From Linum tenue (taxonomy: Eukaryota; Streptophyta; Magnoliopsida; Malpighiales; Linaceae), in contig CAMGYJ010000008.1 of assembly GCA_946122785.1 (NCBI GenBank), positions 16,827,475-16,891,474 of the forward strand: a stretch of 64,000 nucleotides of DNA, read 5' to 3'. The position numbers and the translations under genes are program-made. Positions 22,740 through 34,272 of this stretch are shown here, one piece after another (the stretch's first letter is position 1; every line of letters begins with the position of its first letter). The notes under the pieces are model-generated. The model had not been told where the DNA came from, made no database searches, and saw only the letters and a program-made list of their open reading frames with translations.

Positions 22740-23580
22740 CTGTGAACGTTCATGACTCTTGAGTTTCTGTTTGTCATTGGCTTTCTTTTGTCTGTTTCTA
22801 ATCTGGATATTTGTCCTGGAAGAGTTCATTTGAATCTGCATCGCAGCTCTCAACGCCGAGAAGCCAGTAATGACAAGCTGTTGTGGCGTCAGGTGAGAAG
22901 GAAGATCGGCACTTCGATATTTAGTTTGACACTTAGATGTGTCGACCAGGGAGTCTTTGTTCGTCATTAGTCGTCTTTTGTTTCTACTTTGGATATTTGA
23001 CCTAATTCTGCTCATTTCTCTGTGTGTCTCAACTCTCAACTCAATGAACTTGGTGACAAGCCCTTTCAGTGCTTCAGGTAAGGAGCCATGCAAGCGGGTT
23101 TTCGATTCGAGTAATGACGAGGGATTAATTAGCCAACTTCCTGAGAATGTAATACATCAGATCCTCATGTTGCTGCTTGCTACCCATCAAAGATGCAGCA
23201 AGATCAATTTTACTGTCAAGCAAATGGATGCTTCTCTGGAGAAGCATTCCTCAACCAATGTTCGATGATGGTTTCACGCTACAAATCAGTGAAATCACCG
23301 AGCCGAGTCAGTTAAATTCTGAAAACTTACAAGTCTCTGCTGGTTCATGATGGGCAGGTGGCCAAGTTTGTGCTTGCAGTTCCTCGATTAACGACCTGTA
23401 ATGGGATTGATTGCATCATTGTTCATTTATCTGGAAGGGGTATCCAAGGTTCTACCCTTGTTTTAACCAAGGGTTTTGACAGTGACAAGATTTTTCTTAA
23501 TCAAATGCCATCCAAATGCTATCCAAGTCTTGTAATCATCAATCTCATTCTTGTAGCGGTTTGAAATTAACCATACATAC
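22740..23580 (+). pseudogene. Degenerate tandem F-box gene copy
   Basis: An F-box start is visible in 23092-23268 (ISQLPENVIHQILMLLLATHQ). Broken pieces of the following region come in other frames up to about 23565. Relative to the gene at 20953 it has frameshifts and an early stop. A leader segment occurs twice: the phrase around 22768-22830 (TTGTCATTGGCTTTCTTTTG) is echoed at 22960-23030 (TTCGTCATTAGTCGTCTTTTG), so part of the upstream region was duplicated. It is probably a decayed local duplicate of the neighbouring F-box gene. Confidence 0.65.
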
Positions 23581-23831
23581 ATGTGATTTCGTACAACCAG
23601 GGCTGTTAAATGTATAACCCACAATCAAACTGGCAATCGGTAGTTAGCATAGATAACAGCTTAAAATCTAAACAGTAAACGGTTTGTTACTGGTAGCCAA
23701 ATTTAGATTACTTGGTCACCAACAGTCAAACGGTTAGTTCGCGACACCAACTAGCCGATTACGGTCATTGTCACAATTAGAGAGAAAAAAGGCCTTAATG
23801 AGCCGTAGGCATAGGCAGAATATAATAGGAT

Positions 23832-24492
23832 TAGAAGTGGCAAATGGATTGGATCCACGGATTGGTGGATTGGATTAGTAGATTCATGGATCAAATGGAT
23901 TAGTGGATTCAACGAACAAGATCTCAGGTTCGAATCCCTTCAGTAGTACCTTAATCACACAAAATTAACCCTATATCACCCTTATCCAAAAATAAAAAAC
24001 CGATTGGTGGATTCATGGATTGGATCATATGGATTGGTGGATTGATCCATGAATCCAAATGACATCCAAGTCTTGGATTAATATGTAAATTTTAAAAAGT
24101 TTAGGTACTCAAATGTCATAATGAAAATTTCTAGGTACAAAAGCGTCATTTTCCAATGACATTTTTCGTATAAAAATAAATTTTAGGTACCAAAATGTAA
24201 AATATAGAAAATATAGGTACTAAAACGTTATTTGTCATTTGGATCTATGGTCAACCCATGATTCCACCAACCCAATTGAACTTTGATCAAATGGATTGGA
24301 TTTAAATGGATTTGATTAGTTGGATATTTAAATAGATGGATTGGATTGGTGTATTGGATAACAAATTGCCACCTCTAAATATTTTACAAATTGAACTTTG
24401 ATCAAATGGATTGGATTTAAATGAATTTGATTAGTTGGATATTTAAATAGATGGATTGGATTGGTGTATTGGATCACAAGTTGTCATCTCTA
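23832..24492. mobile_element. hAT-type MITE with 8-bp duplication
   Basis: The left end is TAGAAGTGGCAAATGG and the right end is TTGTCATCTCTA, an inverse with mismatches. A perfect 8-bp duplication AATAGGAT lies at 23824-23831 and 24493-24500. The interior is dominated by GGATTGGTGGATTCATGGAT-type repeats and GGTACnnAAA motifs. It belongs to the same family as the element at 32594-33043. It has two tandem right ends (24276-24377 and 24391-24492) and an inserted SINE-like piece. Confidence 0.87.
23911..24001 (+). mobile_element. SINE-like fragment with a tRNA-type B box
   Basis: About 90 bp with no counterpart in the surrounding GGATT repeats. It holds GGTTCGAATCC (23927-23937), the pol III B-box consensus, and ends in an A-rich tract (CCAAAAATAAAAAACC). 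No A box and no complete tRNA fold are present. A 5'-truncated tRNA-derived SINE is the best reading. Confidence 0.4.
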
Positions 24493-24500
24493 AATAGGAT

Positions 24501-24870
24501 GTATGTTTGAAGGCCTACAAGATCCCTTTTCTACCCTAGTTGTAATAGTGGTTTAGGTAATTAGGTTCAAGCGAGAATAATTTTAGTGAAAAGCCATGAA
24601 AGGAGGACAGTAGAAAGCTTGACTTGCGTACAGTTGCTCTCAACAAACAACAACATTTAAGCTTCCATGTAACTTGGTGATTTTTATAGTTGAGTAATTG
24701 TTGTTGGCCTCCTATTTTTGGCTGCTTCTTTGTTCGAATTTGACGGTAGCATGATGTTATTGTGTACTTGTGTTGTATTGATTTGATTATGAATTGATAT
24801 CTACTATTTTTATTCAATAATAAATACTTAAAAGAACACATAAGTATGTCAAAAAAAGTCTACAAAAAAC
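24501..24870. other. AT-rich spacer without supported gene
   Basis: Only short frames without recognisable content on either strand. Confidence 0.5.
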
Positions 24871-25637
24871 TCATAATGCAGCACGTCCTTGTGCTGGTAA
24901 AGAATTCTTTTTTTTTTTTTGGAGAAAAAGGTGAAGAATTCTTCTCTCCGCAACATGTATTGCAACACTTGAATCAATTGTGGTCGTTCGCATACGATAC
25001 CATCCTCTGATGGACAGGCTACGGTCGCGTCCTCGCGCTAGCCTGCTGTGCCCCGCGCACATACCTCTTCGCCCCTCGACATCAACCTTCACTCTTTGCT
25101 TCTGCTGCGCTAGTACCTCAGTCGACCTTCACCCTACGCTACTCCTAGCGTTTGTACCTCAATCGACCTTCACTCTACGCTCTCGCTAGCGTTACTTCCT
25201 CGGTTGAACGACATTCTCGACCGCTGCATCTTCAGCCTGTCGAGGTCCCCCACAACGGCGCAACACATGTGTATCTGCGTCCGGACCGCCTGATATGCAC
25301 ACCCAGGACCGCCTCTCAGTCGACCATTGGGTCCGCCCATACACGACCTATGCCGTACTAAGAGAGGAACTAGGCTCTTCATCCTAACCAGGCTTTGATA
25401 CCACTTGTCACGGACATAGACTTCCGAAGTCCGTGAGGCGTCTTGAGGTGCACTCATTCCTCAAGACCAGCCTCTCTGCATACGCATGCCAACTGGTTTC
25501 GCCCTGCCTTGGGCTCATCAGGGAGATGGCAATAGCCTCCGACCAGTTGTGCCTTATCTTGCAATGATCCCCTTCATAGCCACATCCTGACTCGGCTATA
25601 AACGATGCACAGACAGACAACGCCTTATCGCTAATGT
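24871..25637 (-). mobile_element. LTR-retrotransposon fragment (LTR end plus primer binding site), minus strand
   Basis: On the minus strand an LTR ends ...TCCGTGACA at 25406, and two bases later comes TGGTATCAAAGCC (25391-25403), a primer binding site resembling the complement of initiator tRNA-Met. The LTR extends rightward to the assembly gap. Leftward lies leader sequence with a ~43-bp tandem repeat and no gag frame. The TGGTATCA-type site is common in Copia elements. Only this 5' portion is present. Confidence 0.6.
25080..25200 (-). repeat. About 43-bp tandem repeat in retroelement leader
   Basis: Two to three copies of a unit containing TCGACCTTCACyCTACGCT followed by CTAGCG and TACCTCA, at about 25077, 25119 and 25160. 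Confidence 0.6.
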
Positions 25638-25737
25638 NNNNNNNNNNNNNNNNNNNNNNNNNNNNNNNNNNNNNNNNNNNNNNNNNNNNNNNNNNNNNNN
25701 NNNNNNNNNNNNNNNNNNNNNNNNNNNNNNNNNNNNN
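25638..25737. other. Assembly gap of 100 N
   Basis: One hundred consecutive N bases mark a scaffold join of unknown true length. Features on either side may not be adjacent in the genome. Confidence 0.99.
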
Positions 25738-26527
25738 CAGACTTGGCCAATTCCTGGCAGTTTGCCAGTTTTGAGATAGCTACTTGGAAGCCTTGAAACA
25801 CAGCCCTAATGACCTTGTAAGAACCCGAATCCCTTGCCACCTTGTAGAGGAAGTTCTTATCGTTAAATGAACACTTTAACCTCTCATTTCCATCAACCCA
25901 GTTGGAAGGTACGAGCTCGCAAAGTTGGCTACCCAAACTCGTCACAACACTTTGCCACAATTTCAGATTGTGCAAACGAGTTGATGTAGCTTCTTCAACG
26001 AACAACTCTAACTTGGAAAGGAAGCAATTCAAGCACATATCATATTATCATAATAGCATTTAAACGACAATGTCAAAGTCATTATGACTTATGAGAGGTA
26101 AAAGCACCCTATAATCTACTAGCCCCGCAACGTCGTCAAAGTCATTATGATTTTTATTCGCATAGCTCAATCCGCGACACCAACAAAAAAACCATACAAG
26201 CATATCTAGCAACTGCAATGGAAAGAAAATACCAAGTAAAGTGGCATATGCTTCCAAAATGCGTCTGAGTTCTTCTCAAATGTAAAGTTTACCATCTCCT
26301 CAAAGTTTCAGCATTTTCAATGACTTGATGAGATCTTAAATGTGAATGAAAAGAAGCAGTATATATACTATACAGCTTTGATGGTTGTAACACTCTCATA
26401 CGGAAAAGAACTAAATATGAGATTACCTTTTCATATATCATCTCGAATTCTCGACATAAGTGGCATGCTTGCAAGATGACATGACATTGATTATTGTGCC
26501 CTGTTGTTTGCATTTCTTATACTTGTT
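25738..26527 (-). pseudogene. Unrecognised minus-strand coding remnant
   Basis: A frame open from about 26038 into the gap reads as real protein (VEEATSTRLHNLKLWQSV, NDKNFLYKVARDSGSYK). It has balanced composition but no domain I recognise. Further pieces on the same strand (26257-26060 and 26513-26405) look like exon relics with stops. The first of these (KQTTGHNNQ context) may continue the Transposase_24-like fragment at 33870-34150 across the inserted elements. I cannot give a function. Confidence 0.35.
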
Positions 26528-27662
26528 TCCTGCCAGAGAAAACCAAGAGAAGATAAGTCACTAAATAGTAAATACAGCAACATTTACAATCAATAGCAAT
26601 GTTGTTAAAACCGAACCAAACATTGATCCGATGTAGCAAGAGGTTCAAGGTTTATCGGCTAACCGTTATACAAACCGGTGATATACAATTTATGGAAAAA
26701 AAGTTATAGCTTTATAGTAATTCAAAAAATTAGTACTACTTTTTAATTAAAGAATTCTATATCTCATCTACGTAGGGAGCAAGGCAAAAATTTATCACAA
26801 GAGTATAATTTATTGTGTTTGGCCTATTTATTTCCACTTTCCAAATTAAGAGAAGAAGAGGAGAGAAAGAGAATCCAAATATTGAAAAAGAAAAGGGTAG
26901 GTGGGTGATGCTACGATTAGGGGAGGGAAACAAGAAGGGTAAGTATTAGTGTGTTATGCATTAAAAACGGGCGCTCTCTCTAAACTTTCTCTATCATCCT
27001 TTTCTCTCTCAATTTTCAAATTCTAGATCTGGGTTTCCAGATGCATCCTTCTATGAAGGTGCTTTTTCTGCCTCCTTAGTGATCATAGTGGAGAAGAGGT
27101 TTATGATTATTGCTGTGCCATCAATGAAGGAGTTGGGAAGTCTTTTTATGAGTAAATGCTCTCATGGCCAGATTCAATCTTCCTCAGATCTTCTTCTTGC
27201 CACATTTACTACCTTATCAACCACCAACTGTTTCGGAAATGATGAAAGCCCCAATCCTTCATTCATTTCTCCCAACAACCGAGACCCAGAGAACCTATTC
27301 CCCTCTTCAATGCATTCTGGCCCCAACCCATATATATCTCCCTGTTGCTAGAAGCTAAACTGGAAAACATTAATCCCAGTCTTTTCAAACCTCCAATACC
27401 CAAGAACATAGTATCCCTCTCAAGTGAAATCATCGAGCCACGGGAAATGGAAATAGCTGTCTACAATGGAGTTATGATGATTCGACTCCATCAATCCCAC
27501 ATCTCACCTAAACTCCTCCCCTTTACTAAGCCCCCTGAGAAATCTGGAAACTGCCGCTGCCCTATAACTAAGCTGAGCAAGAGCTTGTTTGCTTACCTCT
27601 TCACAGATCTAAAAACTTCACAAAGCTCTGCTCCCTCTAAAATCAGACAACCTTTCCGGCAA

Positions 27663-29250
27663 ATGGAGAACCAAACTGGAGACGCTCTTGCAAATCAATA
27701 CAAAGAATGGGATGATGAGGATCTTGCTGTCATCTTCACCGATGAAGTTCCAGAGTGTGAGGGAGGGTCTCGGTTGCGTCTGGTCGGTAAACTGTTTTCT
27801 GAAAGGGAGATCAACAAAAAGTCAAGCTCAGGTATGATCAATGGGGCATGGTCCCATTTCTGCGAGCCGGTGGTCCAGGACTTGCCGAGGGCCAGAAACT
27901 TGTTCATCTTCGTTTTTTACACCCCAGAGGAGAAGGAGAAGGCGTGGGCAGGCAGGCCATTGCAAGTGTCAGGATGTATGCTGCAACTGAAGCAGTATGA
28001 AGAAACAATTAGACCCCAGGAGCTCAATTTTGACTTGGCGGATTTTTGGGTCCAGGTTCATGGGATTCCAGATCATAGAAGAACCATCAACAACATTGAA
28101 TCTGCAGTGGCTATGTTCAAATTGATCCACTCCATTGACATGAGGGGATTAAATCCAGACAAAATATGGAGTTCATCCGTGTACATGTCCAAGTTGATCT
28201 GTCCAAGCCTCTTCCTCCAGGCTCCTATTTCTGCTCCAACGGAGATAGGGAATGGCTTGGGTTCCGGTACGAGAAGTTGTATTCCCTCTGTTATTATTGC
28301 GGAAAATATGGGCATAACAAGCAAGATTGCTCAAGAAGGAGGGCGAATGTTGAAGTAAGGGTTGTTGGTCCTCCGGAGGGTAGTTTTACGCCATGGATGA
28401 AGGCAAGAACAAGAGCTAGCAAGCCCCCTCCTGCGCCTCGAGGTCGGATTATTCCTGCCTCTCCTGCAGATGCTGGCTCTAGCTCAAGCTCTCCAGGATT
28501 TGTCCAAAATCAAGTTTGGGTGCCTGGAATGGGATCGCCGGGATCTGGAAGCTGCAGCTCCGGAGGTCTTACTCCGGCGAGGGAAGGAGAGTGGGGAATG
28601 ACCGTTTGCGGTCCTCCGGGATTCACCCCGCACCCGTTCCCAGGAGCAATCCCATCACCAATTCCAACGGCCCCACACTCTGCCTCGGGTCCTTACTCTC
28701 AACGGCTCTAGACTCCATCTCCAACTCAAAACATGGGATGTATGGGGTCCCACCTGCTGCTTTCTTTTCCCCTCAAAACAATCACCGCTTTTTCTCTCCT
28801 TCGGTGGCACGAAATCTGGCGGTTGAGCTCAATGAAGGACAGTGGGGTGGTATGAACCAGGCCCATTTTTCTCAAATCCAGACTGAAGGATACCAGGCCC
28901 ATCCACTTTCCTCTTCCATCCCAACTCACCATTCTCGGCCAAACCTTAATCAGGTTATGCGGGATTTGAATAAAAAAATGGACTTGAACTGGAAGCCCAC
29001 AGAGGAAGATCAAATGTACTGTGCCAACTACTCAAAGGAAGATCAGCAAGAGCCCAAGAAAAGAAAACAAGGGGAAGCTCTTGATTTTGCTGGCCCATAT
29101 TTTACTCCAGGAGAGGGATCTTTAAAGCCAAGGAATGCTCGCATCAGGATTAAAGGTAACAAAAACAAGCAAGGGAAGGGGAATACAAGGGAGGCAGAAG
29201 AGTACCAATATCAGTCGGTGGCCTGCAAAAAGCCACCACAGTCGGAATGA
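27663..29250 (+). pseudogene. LINE 2 ORF1: DUF4283 and CCHC zinc knuckle, two frameshifts
   Basis: From ATG 27663 the protein shows a DUF4283-type nucleic-acid binding region (WSHFCEPVVQDLPRARNLF ... ADFWVQVHGIP). After a frameshift near 28160 it shows a CCHC knuckle (CYYCGKYGHNKQDC, about 28290-28331) and a Pro/Ser-rich linker. After a second shift near 28700 a basic C-terminal tail ends PPQSE at TGA 29248-29250. This is the gag-like RNA-binding protein of plant L1 elements. It overlaps ORF2 by ATGA, as in LINE 1. The same frame is open upstream of 27663 to about 27345, but ATG 27663 starts the recognisable part. Confidence 0.85.
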
Positions 29251-32200
29251 GTTTCCTTAGTTGGAATTTTCGAGGAATTGGGCCTCCTCAGACAAGTAAT
29301 CATCTCAAGAGGATGGTTAGAAAGTTCCGCCCATCTATTCTTTTCTTGATGGAAACAATGAATTCTGAAGCCACTATAGAGGATTATAGGAGGTTTAGCC
29401 TTGTGGTGGACAGCCGGATTCGATCTCCAAGTTTTGGATAGTGGTCGGCATTTTATTGATGTTTTTATTAGTTATGGGTGTGGTTTTTTCATGTCTTTTG
29501 TTCATGCCCCCTCAATTTCCAATGAGAGGAGGGTCTTTTGGGAGATGGTTTCTAGCTTTAGAATGGATGTTAGTGTCCCTTGGGTTGTGATTGGTGATCT
29601 TAATGCCATGGTAGTTAACTAAGAAAAACAAGGTGGCGGCCCTCTGCGTAGGGATTCCGTGGAACCTTTTAAAAATTTTATTTTTGATAATGGTCTCATT
29701 GAACTTGGTTTTGATGGTCCCCAATTCACGTGGAACAACAAAAGACAAGGTACTCACAATGTGAAAGGAAGACTCGATTGAGCTCTCGGTACCCCTGCTT
29801 GGAGGGAGTGTTTAGATGAAGCTTCTGCTTTCCATGGTAGCGACATTGGTTCGGATCACAGGGTCTTGAGACTTGAATTCCATTCCCCAGGCCCGAGGAG
29901 ATGCCCACTGTTTCGGTTTGATGATAGATGGGCGGGAAAGGAAGGTTGTGATCAGATTGTAATGCAAGCTTGGGCTTCGGAAGGTACTCATACACAAAGA
30001 GTCAAAAAGTGTAAAGATGACCTCAAATCTTGGGCAAAAGCCATATATGCTGCAAGCTCAACATCAGAGGGAAAATTATATTAAAAGCAGGCTTGAGGCT
30101 ATTACTAATTTATTCAGAACCAATGAGATTCTTGAAGAGGAAAAAGGTTTGCTTGCTGAGTTGGATTCACTCTGGAAAGACGAGGAAAAAATGTGGCGTC
30201 AACGATCGAGAATTCAATGGTTGGTGGAGGGAGATCGCAACACCAAATTCTTTCATAATTCTACGATCTTCCGACGTCATTTTAACCAGATTTTGGGCCT
30301 TAAAGGATCAAATGAGGAATGGATCAAACAGCCTGCACTTCTCTCTTCCCACATAAAGGAGTTCTTTCATGATTTGTTCACGGCGAAGGAGACAGGTTTT
30401 GATGAACAACTTTTGTAGGAGTTCCCTCGGCTGGTCAAGTCGGATATGAATGAAAGTCTCACGAAACCCGTGACGAATGAGGAGATTAAAGAGGCTGCTT
30501 TCTCTCTTGGGGCTCATAAGTCCCCCGGGCTTGATGGGCTTAACGGATTTGTTTTCAGGCGGTATTGGGATGTGGTGGGAGAGGAGCTTTGTCAAGAAGT
30601 CACTAATTTTTTTATGACAGCCTCTCTTCCTTCGGGATGGAACGATACTCACATCGCCTTGGTTCCTAAATTCCGTAATCCGGAGACTATTGGTCAATTT
30701 CGGCCGATCAGCTGTTGCAATTTCAAGTATAAGGTGATTTCAAAAATCATGGCTACTCGGCTCAAGGATATGATTCCTGGTTTGGTGTCTGAAATGCAAG
30801 CAGCATTCACAGGAGGGAGGATGATTCAAGATAATATCATTATTGTTCATGAAGTCCTCCACCATCTTACGAAACGTAAACTTGGGCGGCGTTTCGAAAT
30901 GAAGCTCAAAATGGATATGCGCAAGGCATATGATCTGGTGGATTGGGATTGTCTGGATACTCTACTGATGGCCTATGGTTTTAATCAAACTAGGTGTAGT
31001 TGGGTAAGAGAATGTGTGCGAATAGTCCGCTTTTCTATCCTTCTCAACGGCAGCCCTACTGGGTTTTTTTCGCCGACAAGGGGAATCCGATAGGGGGACC
31101 CACTCTCTCCCTTTTGTTCATTTTAATGTCAAATGCCTTGTCCTTTCTGTTGGAGCGAGGTATCTCGCAGGGGGCAATTAATGGTCTTAGGATGAAACAA
31201 CAATGTCCCCTCCTGTCTGATTGTCTTTTCGCTGATGATACTGTTATCTTCGGGCGTGCATCAGTGGCAGAAGCAGAGGCCATTATGCATATCATTAATG
31301 ATTACAACTTTCTTACGGGACAAGAGGTTAATATGGAAAAGTCTTTTGTTTTCTTCAGTAAGAATACCCCGGATGAACTGAGGCACCAAATTACTTCTCG
31401 ATTTGGTTTCCCGACGGACATTCTTCATGATAAGTATCTGGGGGTGCCGACTGATTGGGGACGGTCGAAGAAGGAAACATTTCGGTTCCTTATTGAGAGG
31501 ATGGAGATGATTGGATTGTCCTGGAAAAGCTTGACTCTATCCCATGCCGTGAAGGAGACCCTTTTGAAGGCTGTGATTCATGCCATCCCGACTTTCATTA
31601 TGAGTGTCTTACGTCTTCCTGCCTCTTTGACAAAGAAGATGGATGCTCTTCTTCGCAATTTCTTTTGGTCAGGATCATGAAGAAACGGTCAATTTCGTGG
31701 CGGAAAGGGGAAGTTCTCAATGATCCCAAGTTGATTGGAGGCCTTGGCTTTGCTTGCAAAACAGGGTTGGCGCCTTATTAATGAACCAGATGCCCTATGG
31801 GCTCGCCTACTGTGTGGTCTTTACTTCCCCAATTCTGACTTGAGATCGGCAAAGAAGGGCAGTGCTTCCTCGTGGATATGGGCTAGTCTTTGTGATGCGA
31901 GGAAGGCTTTGGATTTGGGGGCCATCCGGGTCATTGCGTCAGGGACCGATACTTGGTTTGAGAAAGATCCGTGGATTCCATTCTAGAGTATGTGATTGGT
32001 TGGAGGAGGATTTCCGGAAATGGAATTGGAATTTGATTCATAATCACTGCTCTCCTTCTGACTCTGAAGCTATTGCAAAGATTCATGTTAGACCCCGGAT
32101 TCCAAGGACAAGTGGGCATGGAAATTTACTCCTAACGGAAGCTTTTCGGTGAGATCCGCCTATCATGGGCTGAGAAATCATATTCGGCAGAGTGCTCACC

Positions 32201-33546
32201 AGCCTCCTCATGATCCCAATAATCCTTCATCAGATGACATTTGGAAATAGCTCTGGGCACTTGAGCTTCCTTCAAAGATCAGGTTCTTCCTCTGGAGGTG
32301 CTTACGGAAAGCTTTAGCTACCAAAGCCAACCTCCATCATCTCCATTGCTCCCCCAATCCTCGATGCCAAATCTGCAATGCTGAGCAAGAATTTATGATC
32401 CATTGTTTGTTCCTTTGCCCTCACGCTAGGGAGACTTGGGCAAGAGCTTTTCCTTCCTTGGTTCCCCATCAAAACTTCAACCATTCCTTCTTCGCGATGA
32501 AGAGTGAGGAGGACCCTTCTTCACTTCGGTTCAAAGCTTTTTGCGATAAAATATTTGGAAGGCTCGGAACGAGTTCATTTTCAGAGGTATCACTAGAGGT
32601 GGCAATTAGGATCCAAATCCATGAATCCAATCCAATCCATCCACCAAATTATCCACATAATCCAATCCATTTAAATCCAATCCATTTGATCCAAATCCAA
32701 TTGGATTGGTGGATTCATGGATCAATCCATTGATCCAAATGGCAAATTACGATTTGGTACCTATATTTTTTATATTTTACATTTTGGTACCTAAAATTTA
32801 TATTTTTATACGAAAAATATCATTGGAAAATTACATTTTGGTACCTTAATTTTTACATTATGACATTTTAGTACCTAAACTTTTCAAATTTTACATTTTG
32901 GTGCAAGCCTTGGATGTCATTTGGATTCATGGATCAATCCACAAATCCATTTGATCCAATCCATGAATCCACCAATCCATTTGATCCATGGATCCACCAA
33001 TCCAATCCACGAATCCACGAATCTGATCCAATTGCCACCTCTAGGTATCACTATGTCCCCAATGATGACCTTAATTTTTTTCCTTTCGTGAGGCGTCTGA
33101 GCCTTTCCCTGCTCATCCATCTCGTCGCCCCTATTCACCAGCCTAGGGGCATTCCACCACAATCTTCTCCACCGCCGAGAGATCCTGCGAAACGGATTAA
33201 CTGTGATGGGTCTTTTGACCACGGATCACAAGAGGCGGCTTTTGGGATAGTTATTACTGATTCCCAAGGTCAGATTTGTGATGGGAAGGACACCCCTACT
33301 ATTATTTTCACGGATTGTAAATCTTTGGTGGATGCTTTGGGTGGTGATGAGTCCATGTGGCATTGGCGATGTTTTGGTCTTCTTTCTCACATTAAGGCCA
33401 TACTTCGACAATGTCACTGGATTCACCTCTCTTTCACCAATCGTCGTTTCAACAAATGTGCCGATTGGGTTGCGCGTAATGCGCGTTGTCTTTCCCTTCC
33501 ACAGGACTGGATATCTGTTCTATCCATTGTAGCCCCTCTGTTGTAA
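29247..33546 (+). pseudogene. LINE 2 ORF2: endonuclease-RT-RNase H, many breaks
   Basis: It starts MSFLSWNFRGIGPPQTS (endonuclease). VIGDLNAM is followed by an in-frame TAA near 29620, and further pieces come in different frames. RT blocks are visible at 30446-31680 (LRPISCCN-like FRPISCCNFKYK, MDMRKAYDLVDW, FADDTVIF). The zinc-binding region lies around 32270-32440. RNase H resumes after the inserted MITE (CDGSFDHGSQEAAFGI at about 33199, CADWVARNAR near 33460), with a stop at 33544-33546. At least six breaks make it non-functional. The endonuclease would nick the target and the RT copy the RNA. Confidence 0.9.
32594..33043. mobile_element. 450-bp hAT MITE inside LINE 2 ORF2
   Basis: Perfect 14-bp inverted ends TAGAGGTGGCAATT / AATTGCCACCTCTA and a perfect 8-bp duplication GGTATCAC (32586-32593 and 33044-33051). 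The interior has AATCCATGGATC-type repeats and GGTACCTAAA motifs, as in the copy at 23832-24492. There is no coding capacity, so it must have moved using a hAT transposase supplied from elsewhere. It is younger than the LINE it interrupts. Confidence 0.95.
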
Positions 33547-33869
33547 TCCCTCTCCTCTTTTCGGGATGAATGAATGAAAGCTTTATTAAAAAAAAAAGTA
33601 TTAGTGTGTTAATATTATTATTTTCCTTTTCTAATTTTGTTTCCTTTTTTTAATTAAAACTTCAAAAAACGAATGGATTCAAACCGCCTGGGCGGTTCCC
33701 CCGGGTTTGCCGGTTAACCTATTGAACCGGTCATAACCCGGACGGTCACAATTCTTCAAGTTTAAAGGCTTCCGGGACCGGATTACTGTCCGGATCCGGT
33801 TCCTACCAGTCTGACCGGCCGGTCCGGCCCGGTTTTAATAACAATGATCAATAAAGGGGGTCCTTAGAT

Positions 33870-34150
33870 ATTACCTTGAATGCATCAGTCTAGTAATGTT
33901 CTCTTACCAACCACTTCCAATCATCTTTCTCAATCCAATGTGGCTTATTTTTAATAGCACTTTCAATAGATTCACAAGGCTTTATGTGGTCAATATTCAA
34001 ATCACACCTATAATCAGTCCAATTTTCATGATCTTTTTAAAGTGATGCTTCTTATAATCCTCAATGTTAGGGTGGGTAAACTTCTCCTCAAAAATTACAA
34101 AACTAACATTGATGAATTTTGGAGGTGCGAATTTTTCAAACTTTTGTAAT
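33870..34150 (-). pseudogene. Transposase_24-like (CACTA-associated) gene fragment
   Basis: On the minus strand a frame reads HFKKIMKNWTDYRCDL ... IEKDDWKWLVREHY, a stop, then TDAFKVISK. The pattern of a Trp-rich block followed by a region ending in 'xAFKxIS' resembles the plant Transposase_24 domain found in many degenerate CACTA-related genes. It is broken by at least one stop. It may have been continuous with the remnant left of the LINE (26527-26405). Confidence 0.4.
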
Positions 34151-34272
34151 TAGCATATTTGATATGTATGGGCATTGTTTGTCAAAACCCAATACATTTT
34201 TCAATAGACCGCACCCAAAAGGAAAAACGATGACGTTTGTATATAATGTTTTTTTCAAGCTATAGAAATTCT

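Larger units (their letters stand above)
26957..33595 (+). mobile_element. Full-length LINE number 2
   Basis: It is flanked by a 16-bp duplication AAGTATTAGTGTGTTA (26941-26956 and 33596-33611) and ends in a short A run (33588-33597, shared with the duplication). Both ORFs are present but broken by several frameshifts and stops. A 450-bp hAT MITE sits between the RT and RNase H parts. Matching duplications at both ends show that this copy inserted at full length. Confidence 0.93.
26602..33841. mobile_element. Unclassified terminal-inverted-repeat element split by LINE 2
   Basis: The ends TTGTTAAAACCG and CGGTTTTAATAA are inverted with one mismatch. Both are flanked by CAATG (26597-26601 and 33842-33846). 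Without the LINE the element is about 600 bp and non-coding. Its right half is full of CCGG/ACCGGT-type motifs (33680-33830). A 5-bp duplication fits no standard TIR superfamily well, so the classification is open. Confidence 0.45.

Noticed and set aside
23920..23940. Possible tRNA gene (GGTTCGAATCC)
   Set aside because: Only the B box and T-loop-like bases are present. No acceptor or anticodon arms and no A box can be found, so a SINE fragment is more likely.
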